A stretch of 25,990 bases of DNA from an uncultured Dialister sp. (lineage in GTDB: Bacteria > Bacillota > Negativicutes > Veillonellales > Dialisteraceae), in assembly GCA_934216155.1 (NCBI GenBank), contig CAKQBK010000035.1, forward strand, positions 1 through 25,990, written 5' to 3'. How positions within the stretch are numbered: the stretch's first letter is position 1; each line of letters begins with the position of its first letter. This document shows, one piece after another, positions 8,538 through 17,175 of the stretch. The notes under the pieces are model-generated. The model worked only from the letters and a program-made list of their open reading frames with translations. It was not told where the DNA came from and made no database searches. Position numbers and translations under genes: made by a program.

Positions 8538-8700
8538 GTTGTTAAGTTAAGCGAAACATAGGATGATTTCTTCTTCGTTACGGGTTCTGAAGGTTCTAAG
8601 GGTTCTCAAGGTTCTGAAGGTTTCTCGAATGAGCCAATAAACGCTAGCGTTATCATCTCATTCGGCGCCCCTAAGAACCTTTAGAACCCTTAGAACCTTA
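8538..8700 (+). repeat. Family A nonamer dyad, copy A3
   Basis: It begins with GTTGTTAAGTTAAGCGAAA, matching the A2/A4 end. The left arm (about 8583-8625) is strictly 9-periodic: GGTTCTGAA, GGTTCTAAG, GGTTCTCAA, GGTTCTGAA. The centre has GAATGAGCCAATAAACGCT and CTCATTCGG. The right arm (8671-8700) has complementary CTAAGAACC-type units. A family E half-arm (8508-8523, TTAGTGACTGGTGACT) lies just outside. The arm units differ from A2/A4 while the ends and centre are shared. Confidence 0.8.
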
Positions 8701-8754
8701 TATTTTTTGCGTTTTACCGCTGTACTAGACGCCTAAATGGTTATGTGCCACTAT

Positions 8755-9080
8755 CATGTATCACGCTAGTGCGAACTATCCCCCCTGCCCCCCTTCCAGA
8801 GGAAGAGGGGAGACGCTAGTAAATTTACCGATACAGCCATTTCCCTTTAGGAGCGGATAGCACCGGGTTCTCTTGATATGTTCATTGCGAAGTATGCCGC
8901 TAGAGTTGCCCATCTTCGCTACGCTCGAAATGGCGTCTCACTATATCCCTGCGTCGCTACGCTCCTAGCGATATAGTTCGCTTGCTCACCTCAGCCTTCG
9001 GCAGCTAGCTCCCCCGACAGGGGAGCCAAGACGCTAATGATTCTATGGGTAGAGTCATATTTCCTAATCCCTAGGGCCTA
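8755..9080. repeat. Composite palindromic repeats between the radical SAM and chlI-like genes (includes H1)
   Basis: No gene is seen. The stretch 8887-8924 plus 8955-8986 (GCGAAGTAT, CATCTTCGCTACGC, CCTAGCGATATAGTTCGC) matches 20810-20869, with about 30 extra nt in this copy. At about 8985-9032, CTCAGCC-TTCGG-CAGCTAGCTCCCC and a CCCCCGACAGGGG stem resemble a compact palindromic repeat common in gut Firmicutes intergenic regions (from memory). A related CCCCTT/AAGAGGGG stem is at 8785-8810. Confidence 0.6.
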
Positions 9081-9084
9081 GCTA

Positions 9085-10155
9085 CTAATCCTTAGTCAAG
9101 TAACGTTGTATAAAAAACCGTTTCATGGCGCACTCGGCTTCGCTTTTCCGGACGGTGCCGTCTTTGGTGAGCCACCTGGAGAAGCAGCCGCCTCCGCATA
9201 GGGGGAAATATTCACAGGTGCGGCATGTCGCCATGGCTTCTTTGATGAAGGCCGAAACGGTTTGTACTTTCTTGGGATCCCGGCCAGTTTGGACCGTGCC
9301 CAGGAGGTATTTCTCCCGCCCCATCAAGGAGGAGCAGGCGTAGATATTTCCATGGACGTCCACGAAGGCTGCTTCGCCGTTCATGGCGTAGCACTGGGGA
9401 AATTCGTATTTCTTGGATTTCGCCAGAGACGCCACTCGGTCTTCTTGGGTGAAATGGACGTGGCGGCCAGTCATTTGTTCCAATAGGTCCATCCGGCGGG
9501 CGATGGCTTCCAGGGCTTTTGTCATGGCTTCAGCGCTGGGTTCGTGCAACGAAGCGCCTCGTCCTTGTTCTCGCAAAATGTCGAATCCCACTTGGTGCAC
9601 GTTGCCGTAGAAATGGGCCATGTCGGCTATGCCCGGCAGGTCTTTCACCATGTCGTCGGTGACCACACAGGTGATACCGGTCCCGATGGATTCTTCCGCC
9701 AGATTCTGAAATCCTTTGGCTGCCGCTTTGGAGGAAGAGCCGCCGTCTTTCATGATTCGGGTGCGATCCATCACGTCCCGCCGGCCATCACAGGAAATAC
9801 CGATTCCCACGTGGTGGTCATAGAGGAAACGGCCGATATCTCGGGTCAGAAGGGACCCATTGGTCTGGATTTGCATCTGCGCGTCGTAGTGATTGTCTTC
9901 CACCACTTGAATCAATTTTCGAATCAGAGGAAATCGGAGCAGCGGTTCTCCGCCGGAAAATTGGAGAAGAAATCGGCTGCCACTTTTTCCCGCGAGGTGC
10001 ACCGCTTCGATAGCAATGTCATCGTCCATGTCCACCTGGTCCTCGTCTGCGGCGTAGCAGTACCGACAGGCGAAGTTGCATTTGCCTGTCAGGGTCAGTA
10101 CCAGCATGCGGATAGGCACCATCTGGGTTGGCGATGTATTTCTGAAATCACACAT
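9085..10155 (-). CDS. Radical SAM protein with SPASM-like C-terminal domain
   Basis: The 356-residue product carries the radical SAM cluster motif C26-x3-C30-x2-C33 (CNFACRYC), a SAM-binding-type FSGGEP stretch near residue 68 and QTNGSLL near 97. The C-terminal half has the multiple cysteines of a SPASM or twitch domain: CYAM, YACSS, CRTCEYFPLCGGGC and a last CAMKR, which would hold auxiliary Fe-S clusters. Such enzymes include sulfatase maturases, peptide modifiers and some tetrapyrrole-side-chain enzymes (NirJ/AhbC type). No sulfatase or precursor peptide is visible nearby. The gene lies between the cobN-like and chlID-like genes in the same direction, suggesting a role alongside the chelatase; the substrate is unknown. 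The ATG at 10155 has only a weak upstream ribosome-binding site. Confidence 0.85.
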   Translation of the reverse strand: MCDFRNTSPTQMVPIRMLVLTLTGKCNFACRYCYAADEDQVDMDDDIAIEAVHLAGKSGSRFLLQFSGGEPLLRFPLIRKLIQVVEDNHYDAQMQIQTNGSLLTRDIGRFLYDHHVGIGISCDGRRDVMDRTRIMKDGGSSSKAAAKGFQNLAEESIGTGITCVVTDDMVKDLPGIADMAHFYGNVHQVGFDILREQGRGASLHEPSAEAMTKALEAIARRMDLLEQMTGRHVHFTQEDRVASLAKSKKYEFPQCYAMNGEAAFVDVHGNIYACSSLMGREKYLLGTVQTGRDPKKVQTVSAFIKEAMATCRTCEYFPLCGGGCFSRWLTKDGTVRKSEAECAMKRFFIQRYLTKD

Positions 10156-10180
10156 AGTTTGTTATACCTTTTTAGATAGT

Positions 10181-10540
10181 TAGGAGTGAGGAGTGGTGGC
10201 GGCGAGCCCTCGAATTGCTCTTATATCGATTGCATACAAATAGCAAGATTCCTTTTTATATAGCTCGCCGATGACTGAAGTGGCTATCATCATATTTGAT
10301 GAGAAACAATAGTTATAAGGGGTTACAAAAGGTTATGAAAACACCGTATTCTAATAATCTTTTATCCCCCTTTTTACCCTTGTCACTTGCAATAACAGGA
10401 AATATTTCACAGCAGAAAATAATAACCTTTAGAGCCATGTTTCACATGAAACCTAACTTCAATCTAAGTATAAAAAGGGGTATTGGGGCGCTTTATGAAT
10501 TGCGCGCCCCTTCCGCCACTCCTCACTCCTCATTCCTAAC
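10181..10540. repeat. Family D heptamer dyad enclosing a family C dyad
   Basis: The left arm 10181-10204 (TAGGAGT-GAGGAGT-GGTGGCG) pairs with the right arm 10514-10540 (CGCCACTCCTCACTCC and onward), with extra AACTCCTCAC-type units to 10549. The unit length is 7. The family C2 element lies wholly inside. The gap (10156-10553) holds no gene that I can support. Confidence 0.75.
10311..10431. repeat. Family C nonamer dyad, copy C2 (nested in D)
   Basis: Left units AGTTATAAGG, GGTTACAAAA and GGTTATGAA (10311-10340) face right units in inverse sense (10352-10380: ATAATCTTTTATCCCCC, TTTTTACCC). The right outer end GCAGAAAATAATAACCTTT (10412-10430) is the family C terminal motif. The left terminal motif is degraded or absent. 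Confidence 0.65.
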
Positions 10541-10553
10541 TCCTCACTGCTTT

Positions 10554-13500
10554 TTAGTCCTCATCATCTTCCAATTCCCCTTCTACGGAGAGGTAGAGTT
10601 CTTGCAGTTCTTGTTTCATTTCGTCGCTGGCGTTCCACAGTTTTCTCTGGTTGGCTTCCAGGAGGGTTTCGGCCATGTTTTGGAGGGCCCAGGGGTTGAC
10701 TTTTTTCATCCATTGTTGCATGTCCGGGTCCAGGGCGTATTTCTTGGCGTACTGGTCGTACATCCAATCGTCCATGACACCGCTGGTGGCGTCCCATTGG
10801 AAGCTGATAGACAGGCGGTTGGCCAGGTCGGTGGCCCCTTTGTAGCCGTGTTTCATGAGCCCTTCGATGAATTTCGGATTCATGGATTCGCTTCTAAATA
10901 CCCGTCTCATTTCTTCCTGCACGGTTTTGACCCCCACAGAGGAACGGTTCGTGGTATCGCCCACGTAGGACTGGGGTGTCTTGCCGCCCAGGCTCTTGAC
11001 CGCCGCAATCATGCCGCCGTGGAAGGCGTTGTAGTCGTCAGAGGAGAGGATATTGCTTTCGTGGTTTTCTTCATTCTTCACGGTCAGATCCAGGGAAGCG
11101 AGCCGTTTCTTGAACAATTCTGGTTTGAATACCCCTCGATTTCCGCCGCCAAAGACGTGACCACCCCAGCGCACGTACACGTTGGCCAGGTCGTCTTCGG
11201 TTTGCCAGTTTTTCCCATCCAGCACGGTATTTACCCCGGCCCCATAGGTACCCGGCGCATCGCCGAAGATACGGAATGCCGCATTTCTCCACGCTTCGTC
11301 GCCGTCGACGCCTTCATCGGTCATGACCTTGGTGTCTTCTTTCACGTGTTTTCTGACGTAGTTGTCTTCGTCCGATTCGTCCTGAGACGCCGCCAGAAGC
11401 ACCGCCTGGTCCATCAATTCCGCCAGCTGCGGCAGGGTGTCTCGGAAGAGGCCAGAAATACGACCAGTCACGTCGATTCTAGGCCGTTTCAATTCCGACA
11501 GGGGAATGAGTTCCAACCCATGGACTTTGAGACTTCCTTTCTGCCATACGGGACGAACGCCCAGCATGTAAAGAAATTCGGCGATATCCTGCCCGGAGGA
11601 GCGCATATTTGGCCCGGACCAGAGAACCATGCCGATATTTTCCGGATATTTCCCCTGGTCGGCAATGAATTTCTCGATCATGGCATCGCCTAGTTTGATG
11701 CCCAATTTCCAGCCCGTAGGAGACGGGAGACTTCTAGGATCCACGCCATAGAAATTGCGGCCCGATGGCAGGAGAGCCACACCGCCGGCGTTCGGCGAGC
11801 CTGACGGTCCTGGCGGAACGAAACGGCCTGACAGGGCATCCAAGGTGTGCGTCAGTTCGTCGGTGGTTTTCCGAATCCGCGGTACCAGTTCGTTTGCCAC
11901 AAAGGTGAGAAGAGATTCCAATTTCTGTTTCCACGGTTCACTGCCAGCTGCGCAAGGAAGAGCCATGGCGTCTTGTATCCCCTCTTGGGTGAAATCTTTT
12001 TCGGCTAACGTAGTAATCACTTCTTTGGCTTCGCGACCCATCCGGTCCATGAGCTGCCCATAGGTCATCCCAAGTCCTTCTGCCATATCAGCGGAATGGT
12101 GCTGGATGAAGTCCAGGGAAATATTGTATTTCTCGGCCCACAGGTCATAGATGGAAGGCACATCCCCATTGGACAGGCGGAGCATTTGCAAAATCCCATC
12201 GATGAGAAGGGACCCGGTCAATGGCTGCCCCAGCACATGGAGACCCACGTGGACTTCGCTGTCTTTCAGTTCTTCGATGGTGTCGTGGAGAGCGCTCACG
12301 TAATCTCCGAAAGGCGCCCCCTCTTCATAGGGCACATCGGCGTCCAGCTTGGCCTCTTTGGCGAGCTTCCGAATCGGTTCTTCCATGTCTGTCACGTCAC
12401 TGCCGTTTTCTTTCAGGTGGGCGTATTCGTCCAATGTTTTTTCCAATTCCGCCAATTCATCATAGGCCCCGGCATCTGCCACCGGTGCTGGCAAGTAACC
12501 GATAAGGCACGCCGACCCACGGCGCTTGGCAATCATCCCTTCGCCGGTGATGGTCATATGGTAAGGGTAAATATTTGGCACGTCCCCCAACGCGATGTCG
12601 GGGAAACTGTCCTCATCGAGACCAACGGCCTTACCAGGCAGCCATTCCAAATTGCCATGGGTGCCCAGATGAATCACCGCATCGGCTTTCCAAACGTTCC
12701 GAAGCCAGTAGTAAAAGGCCAAGTATTGGTGGGTCGGCGGGATGTACGGGTCATGGTAAGCCTTGGCCGGGTCCATGCCGTACTGGCGAGACGGCTGCAC
12801 GGTCAGAAATAGATTTCCATCCACCGTACCAGGAATGAGAATATTTCCTTTCTCCGAAAGCATCACATCCCCCGGCGCCTCGCCCCACTGGTCCTCCATT
12901 TTCTCCTGTGCGGCCCGCCCCAATGTGTGGAAGAAGGAAATATAGTCCTTCGCTGGCAGCTGCTGGCAATCTTCCGCCTGCTCTTCGGTCATCATGGTGA
13001 GATCGTTGGTGGCTTTCGACGTCATAAGGGAAATGAAATCTTCCGATGTTTCGGGGATGAAATCCATGTGGTCCCCTTCGGCCTTCATGGCTTTCATGAG
13101 CCCGATGGCGCTCTCCATGGTATCCAGCCCGGAAGCACTGCCGATATTGGAATTCTTCGCTGGGTAATTGTGGAAAATGATGGCAATCTTTTTATTTTCA
13201 TTCTTCATCTGATGGAGACGAGCCCATTTCCCTGCCTTGGAGACCATGCGGTGCATCCGTTCGGGAATCGGCACATAAACCACGCTCCCATCGGGACCTT
13301 TCACGTGACCCGCAATGGGCACACCGTGAATCACCCCATCCAGTTCTGGCATAGCCACGGAAATAGACGTCTCCACAGCGTTCATGCCTTCCGGATTCTT
13401 CCGCCATTCCTCTTCGGGAGTCAGCAGCGTGTAGGCATCCAAAATGGGCACGCCCAATTTCTCCAGCACATCACCGCCGCTTCGGCCAGCCCCCAGGACA

Positions 13501-14294
13501 GAGAATTTCATAGTGGAAACCAACGCATCAATGACCGGCTTCCCATCTTTCATGAAATAGGACTCTAGCACCTTCGCCAGTGGCGGCATGCCCAGAGACG
13601 TATCTACCAGGCCGTTAGCAAACACAGGAATCACATCATAGCCCTGCTTCTCCGCTTCCTCCATGAAACACCGCTGGTACGCCGTGTCATCCCAAATCCA
13701 TTCCTCCCGGTAGAACAGAAGTCCCAGCACCGGCCGATTTCCTTTCCGGTGAGATGAGAGATACCCCTCCAAATCGGTGGTGAACCGATCCGGCGCGTCC
13801 GGGTCATATATGCCAGCCCAAGTATAAGCCTCCGGCTCTTTCGCTTGGGGACCATCTTTCTCAAAGAGCCCATTGGCATAGAGCCAGAGATTTTTGAAAT
13901 TGGTAAGTCCCCCGTAGAGACTGTATTTCCGGAAATGGGTCAACACGTCTCCGGAAATCGAATCACTGTGCTCCGCCGTCTCCCCGTCGATGGCATCAAC
14001 GAAATAGGAAATATGAGATGTCTCCAAGAAATTTTTGCAATCCCGCCAAAAGGACGATTTCAGGGCATTCTTCATGAGATGAATCATCACCAGAGAAGAC
14101 CCGGATAACTTCCTCTCCCAATTCCGGCTCCACTCACTGGACCGCTCCACCTTCACAGGTAGACAGAAATCCGAAATCTCCCGCTTCTCCTGCAAGGCTT
14201 CACAAGCCGCCTTCATAGACGCATACCGCCGATCGTGGTTCGTCATGTAGATAATTTTTGTATCCATTTTTGTCTTTGAAAGACCTTCTTTCAT
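10554..14294 (-). CDS. cobN: CobN/BchH-family large subunit of a class I metallochelatase (probable cobaltochelatase)
   Basis: The 1246-residue product has the usual CobN length. It carries the porphyrin-binding-subunit signature HLGTHGNLEWLPGKAVGLD (GTHG at 544-547) and a conserved C-terminal region (WGGHVFGGGNRGVF, then GYKGATDLANR and WDATSGVMDDW). This subunit binds the corrin or porphyrin and the metal; the AAA+ I and D subunits encoded downstream would supply ATP-driven remodelling. CobN best fits cobalt insertion into a corrinoid, but BchH-like or unidentified tetrapyrroles cannot be excluded from sequence alone. The start is uncertain: the ATG at 14294 lacks a good ribosome-binding site, and the ATG at 14267 is an alternative. 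A structured leader of about 400 nt with nested dyads precedes it. Confidence 0.9.
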   Translation of the reverse strand: MKEGLSKTKMDTKIIYMTNHDRRYASMKAACEALQEKREISDFCLPVKVERSSEWSRNWERKLSGSSLVMIHLMKNALKSSFWRDCKNFLETSHISYFVDAIDGETAEHSDSISGDVLTHFRKYSLYGGLTNFKNLWLYANGLFEKDGPQAKEPEAYTWAGIYDPDAPDRFTTDLEGYLSSHRKGNRPVLGLLFYREEWIWDDTAYQRCFMEEAEKQGYDVIPVFANGLVDTSLGMPPLAKVLESYFMKDGKPVIDALVSTMKFSVLGAGRSGGDVLEKLGVPILDAYTLLTPEEEWRKNPEGMNAVETSISVAMPELDGVIHGVPIAGHVKGPDGSVVYVPIPERMHRMVSKAGKWARLHQMKNENKKIAIIFHNYPAKNSNIGSASGLDTMESAIGLMKAMKAEGDHMDFIPETSEDFISLMTSKATNDLTMMTEEQAEDCQQLPAKDYISFFHTLGRAAQEKMEDQWGEAPGDVMLSEKGNILIPGTVDGNLFLTVQPSRQYGMDPAKAYHDPYIPPTHQYLAFYYWLRNVWKADAVIHLGTHGNLEWLPGKAVGLDEDSFPDIALGDVPNIYPYHMTITGEGMIAKRRGSACLIGYLPAPVADAGAYDELAELEKTLDEYAHLKENGSDVTDMEEPIRKLAKEAKLDADVPYEEGAPFGDYVSALHDTIEELKDSEVHVGLHVLGQPLTGSLLIDGILQMLRLSNGDVPSIYDLWAEKYNISLDFIQHHSADMAEGLGMTYGQLMDRMGREAKEVITTLAEKDFTQEGIQDAMALPCAAGSEPWKQKLESLLTFVANELVPRIRKTTDELTHTLDALSGRFVPPGPSGSPNAGGVALLPSGRNFYGVDPRSLPSPTGWKLGIKLGDAMIEKFIADQGKYPENIGMVLWSGPNMRSSGQDIAEFLYMLGVRPVWQKGSLKVHGLELIPLSELKRPRIDVTGRISGLFRDTLPQLAELMDQAVLLAASQDESDEDNYVRKHVKEDTKVMTDEGVDGDEAWRNAAFRIFGDAPGTYGAGVNTVLDGKNWQTEDDLANVYVRWGGHVFGGGNRGVFKPELFKKRLASLDLTVKNEENHESNILSSDDYNAFHGGMIAAVKSLGGKTPQSYVGDTTNRSSVGVKTVQEEMRRVFRSESMNPKFIEGLMKHGYKGATDLANRLSISFQWDATSGVMDDWMYDQYAKKYALDPDMQQWMKKVNPWALQNMAETLLEANQRKLWNASDEMKQELQELYLSVEGELEDDED

Positions 14295-14306
14295 GTACTG
14301 GATTAA

Positions 14307-14575
14307 GGTGACTGGTGACTCGTGACTAGAGGATGTTTGTTAATTCAAATTTCAACTAGAACAATAATTGTTGCTGGTTGTTAGTTGTTGGATTCAAATA
14401 ACTAACAACCAGCAACAGTGCGTACACAGGAATCTGCACAATACCCGTATTTCTATGCACTTGAATATCAAATTTTGCTGCACATATTCGGTAAATATCG
14501 GGCGTACAAATTATAGAGCATCCTCTAGCAAGAAAAAACATAGCCTAGTCACCAGTCTACCAGTCACTAGTCACC
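14307..14575. repeat. Family E heptamer dyad E2, enclosing F, in the cobN leader
   Basis: Left units GTGACTG, GTGACTC, GTGACTA (14308-14328), continuing as AGAGGATG, face the right AGTCACC-type units (14546-14575) and GCATCCTCTA (14518-14527). The unit is strictly 7 nt. The loop contains the family F dyad and about 100 nt of AT-rich sequence. Confidence 0.75.
14370..14416. repeat. Family F heptamer hairpin (GTTGNTN units) nested in E2
   Basis: The 16-bp perfect stem GTTGCTGGTTGTTAGT (14370-14385) pairs with 14401-14416. The left arm reads as 7-nt units GTTGCTG, GTTGTTA, GTTGTTG. Confidence 0.85.
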
Positions 14576-14580
14576 ATTTC

Positions 14581-14655
14581 ATACATGATTTTCTCATCAT
14601 GTATAATCCTATTATACTCCTTCTGTAATCTTTTGGTGGGCGTTTTCAAAAGATT
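14581..14655. promoter_or_regulatory. Two small hairpins in the predicted cobN leader
   Basis: ATACATGAT (14581-14589) pairs perfectly with 14596-14604 across 6 nt. AATCTTTTG (14627-14635) pairs perfectly with 14647-14655 across 11 nt. Both lie between the candidate promoter at 14710 and cobN. No B12-box consensus was found on the minus strand, so I do not call a cobalamin riboswitch. Confidence 0.45.
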
Positions 14656-14709
14656 GCCAATTTGTTTATAAGGTTTTAATGGAACCGTAGCTACGAGAAG
14701 CTTTGGAAA

Positions 14710-14738
14710 ATTATACTGGTATCACAAAGTGCTGTCGT
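14710..14738 (-). promoter_or_regulatory. Candidate promoter for the cobN gene
   Basis: On the minus strand, ACGACA (14733-14738, 4/6 match) and a perfect TATAAT (14710-14715) are spaced 17 nt apart. It would give a leader of about 400 nt. A second TATAAT at 14611-14616 lacks a recognisable -35 box. Confidence 0.45.
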
Positions 14739-14794
14739 TAAACTTGTGGGCTGAGGTTATGCACTTACCATACATGGGACAATAGCTTAGGTAT

Positions 14795-14832
14795 AAAAAA
14801 AAAGTGTGGATTATTTATCCACACTCTTTTTT
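14795..14832 (-). terminator. Intrinsic terminator after thrB (bidirectional shape)
   Basis: GTGTGGA (14804-14810) pairs with TCCACAC (14818-14824). The stem is flanked by nine A's (14795-14803) and a run of T's (14826-14832), so it has a U-tract on either strand. It lies about 135 nt downstream of the thrB stop and separates the threonine genes from the cobN promoter. Confidence 0.88.
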
Positions 14833-14963
14833 CGTAATAAAATATTCGGCGGGAACAACTACGAAAATAGTAATCATCAAAAAATCGGTACTTTTTTTGC
14901 TACAGACAATGATTTCTTGATAAAAAAACTCGATATTATCGGACCTCACGGGGTATAAGCCGA

Positions 14964-15887
14964 CTATACGCTCATGATACCATTTTGATCAAAGTCGAGA
15001 ATCAGGTACTTAGCTTCGATCTTAGCGGAGTTGAATCCTTCTACCATGGCTTTTCCTACTACATCAGCTTTATCGGCCGGAGCAAAGGCGATGATGATTG
15101 GGCCGGAGCCGCTGATGGTGGCGCCGTAGGCGCCGGCGTAGGTGGCGTTGGCGATGACTTGTTTGGCACCTGGAATGAGATCCAAGCGGTATGGTACGTG
15201 GATGCAGTCATCTAGGCCAAATTTCAGATATTCCGGTTTCTGATACATGAAAGCGGCCATCAGAAAAGATACGGCACCGATGTTGTGAACCGCGTCGCTG
15301 CGGCTATAGGTTTTAGGCAGTACGGCTCTGGCTTTTTCTGTATGGAGTTCAAATTCTGGAATGGTCACTACGGCTTTCCAATGGGATGGAATGTCGATGC
15401 TTTCGGCCGTGACTTTTCCTTCTTTCAAAAGGGCCATGCAGAAGCCGCCCAAAATGGCAGGAGCGGCGTTGTCTGGGTGTCCTTCCATATCAGCGGTGAT
15501 ATTTAAAATGTCAGTGCGATTGAAAGGTTCTCCCATGAGAAGGTTCGCTAGAAATACACCAGAAGCCAATGCGGCGGAGCTGCTGCCTAGGCCTCTGGCG
15601 AAGGGGATACGGTTGATCAGGTACATGTGTCCCCCTGGGATTTCACGGCCTGCTTTTTTCGCTGTTTCCGCCATGGCGTGGATAATCATATTGTCCATGC
15701 CGGTGGTAATCTGGTCGGCCCCTTCTCCTTCGGCTTTGATGTCTGTATCTACCAGTTGTCTTCCTTCTACAGGAACAAACTGAACTACATTGTAGAGTCC
15801 CAAAGACATGCCCAGGGTATCAAATCCGCTGCCAATATTGGCAGTGGTGGCTGGCACGCGAACGATGTATGTTTTATTCTCTGTCAT
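14964..15887 (-). CDS. thrB: Homoserine kinase
   Basis: The 307-residue product is a GHMP kinase that phosphorylates homoserine to O-phosphohomoserine, the precursor of threonine. VPATTANIGSGFDTLG near residue 11 and the ATP-binding loop PFARGLGSSSAALASG (95-110) are diagnostic, with the C-terminal GAYGATISGSGPIIIAF motif. The ATG at 15887 lies inside the end of hom (14-nt overlap), indicating translational coupling. Threonine synthase (thrC) is not in the window. A strong terminator follows. Confidence 0.96.
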   Translation of the reverse strand: MTENKTYIVRVPATTANIGSGFDTLGMSLGLYNVVQFVPVEGRQLVDTDIKAEGEGADQITTGMDNMIIHAMAETAKKAGREIPGGHMYLINRIPFARGLGSSSAALASGVFLANLLMGEPFNRTDILNITADMEGHPDNAAPAILGGFCMALLKEGKVTAESIDIPSHWKAVVTIPEFELHTEKARAVLPKTYSRSDAVHNIGAVSFLMAAFMYQKPEYLKFGLDDCIHVPYRLDLIPGAKQVIANATYAGAYGATISGSGPIIIAFAPADKADVVGKAMVEGFNSAKIEAKYLILDFDQNGIMSV

Positions 15888-17175
15888 CTTCCATAACCCT
15901 CACGATATTGGCAACCTGGCGCATGCAAGGCAGAACCTGCAGGGCTTTTTCTACGTGAATGATATTTTCTCTCGGTGTGTCCTGGGTGATAATCATCAGT
16001 TCTGCGGCATCTTCGATACGGCTCTTCTGGACTACTTCTTTGATACTGATGTCGTTGTCTGCATAGGCAGAGGCAATCTGGGACAGAACACCAGTCACGT
16101 CGTCTACAATGAGACGGAAGTAGTAGGAGTTTTTCAGTTTCAAAGAGGAGTAGAATGGAATCCGTTTGGTTTCCGTGAGCATCATTCCGGTACCGGTGGA
16201 ATGGTTCATGATGTGCTTAGCAGTGCTAATTACATCGGCCATGACAGCACTGGCAGTCGGAAGGGAACCGGCACCACGACCGTAGAACATAACGTCATCT
16301 ACGATATTTCCTGTCACATAAATAGCGTTATAGGAGCCTTTGACGGAAGCCAATGGATGGGTTCTCGGAACGAAGGCAGGATAGACGTTAAGGGAAATAC
16401 CATTTTCCTGGCGGGTACCTACGGCCAGAAGTTTAATGGTGTATCCCATTTCGCTGGCATACTGTACGTCTTTCTGGGAAATCTTTTCAATGCCTTCTAC
16501 CAGTACGTCGTCAAAAGTGACATTGGCGCGGAAGCCAATGGAGGCAAGAATTGCCAGTTTTCTAGCTGCATCATAGCCGCACACGTCATTGGTTGGATCT
16601 GCTTCGGCAAAGCCTTTTTTCTGTGCCAAGCGAAGTGCATCAGAGTAGCTCATTCCTTCTTCATCCATACTGGACAGAATGAAATTGGTGGTCCCATTGA
16701 CGATACCTACGATGCTTTCAATTTCGTTGGCAGCCAGGGAATCATGGAGTGGACGAAGAATCGGAATACCGCCACCAACACTGGCTTCGCAGCTGAAGTT
16801 GACTTTGTTCTCTACGGCTGTATTCATGATTTCTGGTCCAAAGAGAGCTACCAGGTCTTTATTAGCACTGACCACATTTTTCTGATGATTCAGGGCTTCA
16901 AAAATATATTCTTTGGCTGGATGAATACCGCCCATCACTTCTACTACGATGCCTACTTCTGGATCGTTGATGATATGGTCGAAGGAATCAGTCACATCCA
17001 CGCCTTTTAAAATATCCAAATCTTTGTACTTGTCTGGATGACGAACCAATACGTGGGTAATTTCCAGCTGGCAGTCCAATTCTTCTTCCATCATCCGGCT
17101 ATTTCTTTTGATGGTTTCGGCCACACCGCTTCCTACGGTTCCGAAACCAAGAAGTGCAATATGAATCTTTTTCAT
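15874..17175 (-). CDS. hom: Homoserine dehydrogenase with C-terminal ACT domain
   Basis: The 433-residue product has the NAD(P)-binding GFGTVGSG near the N-terminus, the catalytic-domain stretch GGGIPILRPL, then NGTTNFILSSM and GYDAARKLAILA, and a C-terminal ACT domain (YYFRLIVDDVTGVLSQIASAYADNDISI), the usual site of threonine feedback. It reduces aspartate semialdehyde to homoserine. I chose the ATG at 17175, which shares one base with the ACT gene stop (TGATG) and has GGAGGGG 7 nt upstream; a GTG one codon earlier is possible. Downstream it overlaps thrB. Confidence 0.96.
   Translation of the reverse strand: MKKIHIALLGFGTVGSGVAETIKRNSRMMEEELDCQLEITHVLVRHPDKYKDLDILKGVDVTDSFDHIINDPEVGIVVEVMGGIHPAKEYIFEALNHQKNVVSANKDLVALFGPEIMNTAVENKVNFSCEASVGGGIPILRPLHDSLAANEIESIVGIVNGTTNFILSSMDEEGMSYSDALRLAQKKGFAEADPTNDVCGYDAARKLAILASIGFRANVTFDDVLVEGIEKISQKDVQYASEMGYTIKLLAVGTRQENGISLNVYPAFVPRTHPLASVKGSYNAIYVTGNIVDDVMFYGRGAGSLPTASAVMADVISTAKHIMNHSTGTGMMLTETKRIPFYSSLKLKNSYYFRLIVDDVTGVLSQIASAYADNDISIKEVVQKSRIEDAAELMIITQDTPRENIIHVEKALQVLPCMRQVANIVRVMEDDRE

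Noticed and set aside
10296..11693. A 465-codon plus-strand open frame opposite cobN
   Set aside because: Most of it is the antisense of the well-supported cobN 3' region, its start lies in repeat DNA, and the product has a His/Phe/Gly/Val-rich composition without family motifs.
14295..14740. Cobalamin riboswitch upstream of cobN
   Set aside because: I looked for the B12 box and surrounding helices on the minus strand and did not find them; only short hairpins and repeat dyads are present.
15808..17010. A 400-codon plus-strand open frame opposite hom
   Set aside because: It is the antisense of homoserine dehydrogenase; no motif, no ribosome-binding site, and the real gene is unambiguous.
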